Below, piece by piece: positions 60,238 through 64,000 of a stretch of 64,000 nt of DNA (position 1 is the first letter of the stretch; the number at the start of each line of letters is the position of its first letter). Under the pieces are notes generated by a model that saw only the letters and a program-made list of their open reading frames with translations, did not search any database and was not told where the DNA came from. The stretch spans positions 124,001 through 188,000 of the forward strand of contig NZ_VHIZ01000036.1 in the NCBI RefSeq assembly GCF_006494375.1, given 5' to 3'. Both the position numbers and the translations under genes were made by a program. The DNA is from Pantoea anthophila. Its GTDB lineage: Bacteria > Pseudomonadota > Gammaproteobacteria > Enterobacterales > Enterobacteriaceae.

Positions 60238-61260
60238 ATGCAGACACTCAAAACCACCAGCTTAGAGGTTCGTGACAATCAGCTCTGGATTCTGGATCAG
60301 CAGGCGCTGCCGCAGCAAAAGAACTGGCTGCCCGCACACAGCGTCACGCAGCTGATTGACCATATTCATGCGCTGCGGGTGCGCGGTGCGCCGCTGATTG
60401 GCCTCTCTGCCTCACTGCTGCTGGCGCTGCTGGCTGAACAGGGGCAGACCCGCGCTGAACTGGCACAGGCGCTGGAACATCTGCGCGCTGCCCGGCCAAC
60501 CGCCGTTAATCTGATGAACAATCTTGACCGGATGAAAGTGGCGCTGGCCCAGCCGGCGTTTGTCACTGCGCTGACGGACGAAGCGTGGCGGCTGGTGCAG
60601 GAGGATAAACAGCTCTGTGATGCGATTGCTGAAGCCGGTTGCACGCGGATCAAACCGGGCAGCCAGCTGCTCACCCACTGCAATACCGGCGGGCTGGCCA
60701 CCGCGGGTGTGGGCACCGCGCTGGGCGTGATTGCCCGCGCGCATCAGCAGGGGTGGATCAAAAATGTCTGGGTGGATGAAACCCGACCGCTGTTGCAGGG
60801 CGGCCGGTTAACCGCGTGGGAGCTGGGCGAACTGGCGATTCCCTGTACCCTGATTACCGATTCCATGGCCGCCAGCCTGATGGCACGCGGCGAGGTGGAT
60901 GCGGTCTGGGTCGGTGCCGACCGCATTGCCGCCAACGGTGACGTGGCCAATAAAATCGGCACCTACAGTCTGGCGGTGCTGGCCCACTATCACCAGATTC
61001 CGTTCTACGTCGCGGCTCCCCATACCACTCTGGATCGTCACTGCCCGGATGGCGCCGCCATCCCGATAGAGCAGCGCGCCGCCAGCGAAGTCACGGGCGT
61101 GGCGGGCAGTTTTGGCAGCGTGCAGTGGGCACCGGAAACGGCCAGGGTCTTCAATCCGGCCTTTGATGTGACGCCAGCCGCCCTGATCAGCGGCTGGATA
61201 CTCGACACGGGGGTGGTCACGCCTGACCAGGTGCAGAGCGGCTTCTTCCAGCCGCAGTAA
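60238..61260 (+). CDS. mtnA: 5-methylthioribose-1-phosphate isomerase
   Basis: A 340-residue enzyme that isomerises methylthioribose 1-phosphate to methylthioribulose 1-phosphate. The catalytic Cys is in [15 protein letters not shown] and the Asp in [16 protein letters not shown] used the ATG at 60238. The longer frame runs antisense through mtnK and is not credible. Confidence 0.94.
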   Translation: MQTLKTTSLEVRDNQLWILDQQALPQQKNWLPAHSVTQLIDHIHALRVRGAPLIGLSASLLLALLAEQGQTRAELAQALEHLRAARPTAVNLMNNLDRMKVALAQPAFVTALTDEAWRLVQEDKQLCDAIAEAGCTRIKPGSQLLTHCNTGGLATAGVGTALGVIARAHQQGWIKNVWVDETRPLLQGGRLTAWELGELAIPCTLITDSMAASLMARGEVDAVWVGADRIAANGDVANKIGTYSLAVLAHYHQIPFYVAAPHTTLDRHCPDGAAIPIEQRAASEVTGVAGSFGSVQWAPETARVFNPAFDVTPAALISGWILDTGVVTPDQVQSGFFQPQ

Positions 61261-61324
61261 GCGATATCAGGCGTTTGCGGCAGCGCAGAGGTTCACCGCA
61301 AACGTCTCTCCCGCCGTGGGCCAA

Positions 61325-61867
61325 TCAGGCCAGACGCGGATAGGCATCGGCGATCTTATCGCCGGTGAAGTGCGCCACCCAGCCTTCCTGGTTGTCGAAA
61401 ATCCGGATCGCCGTGAAGTGCGGTGACGATCCCATATCAAACCAGTGGGGCGTGCCCGCAGGCACCGAGATCAGATCGTTCTTTTCGCAGAGGATCTGCA
61501 GGATCTCACCGTCAAGATGCAGACAGAACAGCCCGGCCCCCTCGACAAAGAAACGCACCTCATCTTCGCCGTGCGTATGCTCGGAAAGAAACTTCTCACG
61601 CAGCACCGTTTTCTGCGGATTGTCGGCGCGCATACTGATCACGTCCCAGCTCTGATAGCCCTTCTCAGCCACCAGCCGATCAATCGCATGCTGATAGGCC
61701 TTAATGACCGTTTCCGCATCCGGGTTCTCACCCAGATCGCGATCGGCTTCCCAGCGTTCAAAACGCACCCCTTTCGCGTTCAGGCGTTCCCGAATCGCCT
61801 CTGCTTCGGTACTGTGCCAGACCGGCTGGCTCGCTTCGCGGTCAGAAAAAATCGTCAGTGCGCTCAT
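61325..61867 (-). CDS. mtnD: Acireductone dioxygenase
   Basis: A 180-residue cupin that oxidises acireductone to formate and ketomethylthiobutyrate (Fe form) or an off-pathway product (Ni form). Metal ligands are visible in [11 protein letters not shown] (H-x-H-x3-4-E), with a later His in LFCLHLDGE or TPHWFD. It is the last gene of the minus-strand unit mtnB-mtnC-mtnD. Confidence 0.94.
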   Translation of the reverse strand: MSALTIFSDREASQPVWHSTEAEAIRERLNAKGVRFERWEADRDLGENPDAETVIKAYQHAIDRLVAEKGYQSWDVISMRADNPQKTVLREKFLSEHTHGEDEVRFFVEGAGLFCLHLDGEILQILCEKNDLISVPAGTPHWFDMGSSPHFTAIRIFDNQEGWVAHFTGDKIADAYPRLA

Positions 61868-61868
61868 G

Positions 61869-62552
61869 CTAAATCGACTCCGGGTTAATCTGGGAAAAAT
61901 CCGTCACCTGACGATGACGGCTCTCGCTGTCCGCCTCGCCACGCAGTAACTGTATCGTCTGCCAGCCCGCCTCCGCGGCGGCATCCAGCTCCTGACGAAT
62001 ATCAGAGAGGAACAGCAGCTGCTCCGCTGGCTGGCCGATCTCAGCGGCGATCGCGCGATAGGCTGTCACCTCGCGTTTGGCGCCGACGTGCGTATCAAAG
62101 TAGCCGCTGAAGATGTCAGTAATATCACCTTCGTCGCTGTAGCCAAATAACAATTTCTGCGCCGCAACCGAACCGGAGGAATATACATAGAGTTCAATGC
62201 CCTGCGCCTGCCAGCGGCGTAATGCAGGCAGCACATCGGGATAGAGATGGCCGGTAAAACTGCCGTTAAGATAGCCATCACGCCAGATCATGCCCTGCAG
62301 CGCTTTCAGCCCGGTGGATTTACGATCCTGATCCATAAAATCGGACAGGATCGCGATGACCGCCGCCAGATCGGCCTGCGGCTGCCCCGCTTCTTCCCGC
62401 ACCGACTGCAGCGCCGCCGCGACCTCTGGCTGATGCTGATGCTCTCGCAGAAAGTCCGCCAGATGCTGACGGGCATAGGGGAACAGGATGTTGTGCACAA
62501 AGCGAATATCGCTGGTGGTGCCTTCAATATCAGTAACAATGGCGCGGATCAT
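61869..62552 (-). CDS. mtnC: Enolase-phosphatase E1
   Basis: A 227-residue HAD phosphatase that enolises and dephosphorylates diketomethylthiopentyl phosphate to acireductone. The motif [12 protein letters not shown] near the N-terminus holds the catalytic Asp. It overlaps mtnB by four bases and ends one base before mtnD. Confidence 0.94.
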   Translation of the reverse strand: MIRAIVTDIEGTTSDIRFVHNILFPYARQHLADFLREHQHQPEVAAALQSVREEAGQPQADLAAVIAILSDFMDQDRKSTGLKALQGMIWRDGYLNGSFTGHLYPDVLPALRRWQAQGIELYVYSSGSVAAQKLLFGYSDEGDITDIFSGYFDTHVGAKREVTAYRAIAAEIGQPAEQLLFLSDIRQELDAAAEAGWQTIQLLRGEADSESRHRQVTDFSQINPESI

Positions 62553-63163
62553 GCTTTCTCCAGCAGGCGACGTTGACGTTCACATTCAAATAAAAATTCC
62601 AGACCTTCCAGATGGCGGCGCGCTTCGCTGACATCCTCGCCCCAGCAGGTCAGGCCGTGGCCGCGCAGCAGGAAGCCGTAACGCAGCGGAAAGCGGGCGG
62701 CGTAATCTTCAATCTCTGACGCCAGCGCCACGATATCCTGACTGTTGTCGAACACGGGGATCGCCACTGTGTCCAGATGGGTATGCTGACCACTTAGCGA
62801 TTTTTGCATCTCATAGCCGTGCAGCAGCAGCGCCGCACCCTGCTCCACCCGCGACAGCACCGTGGCATTGACCGTATGGGTGTGCAGCACGGCGCCCGCT
62901 TCAGGAAAGAGGCGATAGATCAGCGTGTGCAGACCGGTTTCGGCCGAGGGCTTACGGCCCGACAGCGACTGGCTGGTGGCGATGTCGACCTCGATAAAGT
63001 CATCACGCGTCAGCGTGCCCTTATCTTTGCCCGATTCGCTCAGCAGGCAGACATGCCCGTCGCGGCGTACCGACATATTCCCGCCGGTGGCCGGAGCCCA
63101 GCCTTTCATGCCTATCCAGTGACAGGCGGCAACCAGCTGATCTAACGGATGACTCTGCGACAT
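62549..63163 (-). CDS. mtnB: Methylthioribulose-1-phosphate dehydratase
   Basis: A 204-residue class II aldolase-fold zinc enzyme that dehydrates methylthioribulose 1-phosphate. Zinc ligands are in [12 protein letters not shown] and RGHGLTCWG. First gene of mtnB-mtnC-mtnD, with repeats and MetJ boxes upstream. Confidence 0.94.
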   Translation of the reverse strand: MSQSHPLDQLVAACHWIGMKGWAPATGGNMSVRRDGHVCLLSESGKDKGTLTRDDFIEVDIATSQSLSGRKPSAETGLHTLIYRLFPEAGAVLHTHTVNATVLSRVEQGAALLLHGYEMQKSLSGQHTHLDTVAIPVFDNSQDIVALASEIEDYAARFPLRYGFLLRGHGLTCWGEDVSEARRHLEGLEFLFECERQRRLLEKA

Positions 63164-63194
63164 AAAGGTTCCTTGCGGTGAAAGGTGATACCAC

Positions 63195-63368
63195 GTAAGC
63201 AGGCGCTGCCAGCGCCGCTGTTGCGCGAAGCATAAAGCAGTTAAAGGCGAAATGATCCGTGTGTCAGCAAGGCGGCAAGCGCGCTTATCCCGGGGAGCTT
63301 ACATGAGTAAGTGACCCGGGTAAGCAAGCGCTGCCAACGCCGGTGACGCGCGGAGCATAAAGCATTTA
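63195..63368. repeat. Pair of 49-bp repeats flanking a palindromic unit
   Basis: 63195-63243 and 63320-63368 are direct repeats, about 42 of 49 bases identical, each reading GTAAGCA-GCGCTGCC and ending GCATAAAGCA. Between them CCCGGGG-CTTAC-GTAAG-CCCGGG forms an inverted repeat. The second copy abuts the MetJ boxes. Similar intergenic units occur in other enterobacteria, by my recollection. Confidence 0.7.
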
Positions 63369-63391
63369 GACGTCTAAGCGTCTTGATTGCC
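63368..63391. promoter_or_regulatory. MetJ boxes upstream of the YbdL/MtnE gene and mtnB
   Basis: AGACGTCT, AAGCGTCT and the weaker TGATTGCC lie in tandem eight-base register, giving a good MetJ operator between mtnB and the aminotransferase gene. Confidence 0.75.
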
Positions 63392-63468
63392 AAATACTAC
63401 CATCCTGTTTATAGTGGCACAAACCCCGGGTGACCCCGCTTCTCTCTTCGCGCTTAAGGCCTGACATT

Positions 63469-64000
63469 ATGACGCAGTACAACCTGATCCCCGAGAGCAA
63501 ACTTCCGGCGCTCGGCACCACGATTTTCAGCCAGATGAGTGCGCTGGCGCAGCAGCATAACGCCATCAACCTCTCTCAGGGCTTCCCCGATTTCAGCGGC
63601 CCGGACTATCTGCAGCAGCGGCTGGCCTATCACGTCAGCCAGGGCGCGAACCAGTACGCGCCGATGACCGGGGCGCTGCCGCTGCGTCAGGCGATCGCGG
63701 AGAAAACCGCGCGGCTTTATGACTATCAGCCTGATGTGGAAACGGAGATTACGGTGACGGCGGGCGCAACTGAAGCGCTCTATGCGGCGATTACCGCGCT
63801 GGTGCGTCCGGGCGATGAGGTGATCTGCTTTGATCCCAGCTACGACAGCTATGCCCCGGCGGTCACGCTCTCGGGCGGCGTCATGAAACGTATTGCGCTG
63901 CAGCCGCCCGCCTTCCGGCCAGACTGGCAGGCGTTTGCCGGGCTGCTGAGTGATAAAACCCGGCTGGTGATCCTGAACACCCCGCACAACCCGTCAGCCA
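63469..64000 (+). CDS. mtnE: YbdL/MtnE-type methionine aminotransferase (3' end outside window)
   Basis: The first 177 codons of a class I PLP aminotransferase beginning MTQYNLIPESKLPALGTT. Segments INLSQGFPDFSGPDYLQQ, TVTAGATEALYAAI and LNTPHNPSA match YbdL, which transaminates ketomethylthiobutyrate to methionine, the last step of the MTA cycle. The PLP lysine lies outside the window. A MetJ operator precedes it. Confidence 0.85.
   Translation, partial: MTQYNLIPESKLPALGTTIFSQMSALAQQHNAINLSQGFPDFSGPDYLQQRLAYHVSQGANQYAPMTGALPLRQAIAEKTARLYDYQPDVETEITVTAGATEALYAAITALVRPGDEVICFDPSYDSYAPAVTLSGGVMKRIALQPPAFRPDWQAFAGLLSDKTRLVILNTPHNPSA

Overview
The window is chromosomal DNA from an enterobacterium, most likely Pantoea or a close member of the Erwiniaceae. 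GC is high. Two stretches follow the Escherichia coli gene order: aroL-yaiA / yaiI / proC / psiF, and proAB / phoE / crl / frsA / gpt / pepD / dinB / yafK / yafJ / gmhA / fadE. The E. coli blocks are separated by genes typical of plant-associated enterics: lacZ, lldPRD, an MTA-cycle (mtn) cluster, and a DUF1177-OPT transporter cluster. No rRNA, tRNA, CRISPR array or insertion sequence was seen.

Layout. 0-3.4 kb: DUF1177 protein, OPT-family transporter and an IclR regulator with an operator-like palindrome. 3.7-9.3 kb: yaiA, aroL, a DUF2076 protein, yaiI, proC, a Rieske/FAD oxidoreductase, psiF and a tiny glycine-rich lipoprotein. 9.5-13.9 kb: lacZ and a convergent MdtG-like exporter whose 3' ends overlap. 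14-20 kb: small regulatory, exported and membrane proteins around a CHASE4-PAS-GGDEF-EAL protein and a CPBP protease. 20-28 kb: osmC, the lldPRD lactate operon with two LldR-type palindromes, a CynX-type MFS gene, a LysR regulator and a Tat-exported amidohydrolase. 28-28.6 kb: a mosaic of intergenic repeats with a large cruciform. 29-34.3 kb: dbpA, a YgiW-like OB-fold protein, cheV and a chemoreceptor, the last two with sigma-28-like promoters. 34.4-35 kb: a CspA-type gene with a long cold-shock leader, followed by a probable ATT-initiated zinc-ribbon small protein. 35.1-40.4 kb: ivy, then a reduced prophage-like module with an S24 repressor, an Ash-like ORF, lysozyme, holin, overlapping spanins and an AmsF-like tailspike. 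40.7-58.8 kb: the proBA-to-fadE block, with an inserted sugar ABC transporter. 58.9-64 kb: mtnK, mtnA, mtnD, mtnC, mtnB and the start of a YbdL/MtnE aminotransferase, with MetJ-type boxes at both divergent promoters.

How the genes work together. The mtn genes supply the methionine salvage (MTA) cycle from methylthioribose to the final transamination. lldPRD imports and oxidises L-lactate under LldR. proB, proA and proC give the full proline pathway from glutamate. CheV and the chemoreceptor are flagellar-regulon genes lying away from the main che locus. The most unusual signals are the dispersed cruciform repeat, whose two copies keep a 16-bp stem through compensatory changes; the self-contained lysis-plus-tailspike module; and a set of very small, well-primed ORFs.
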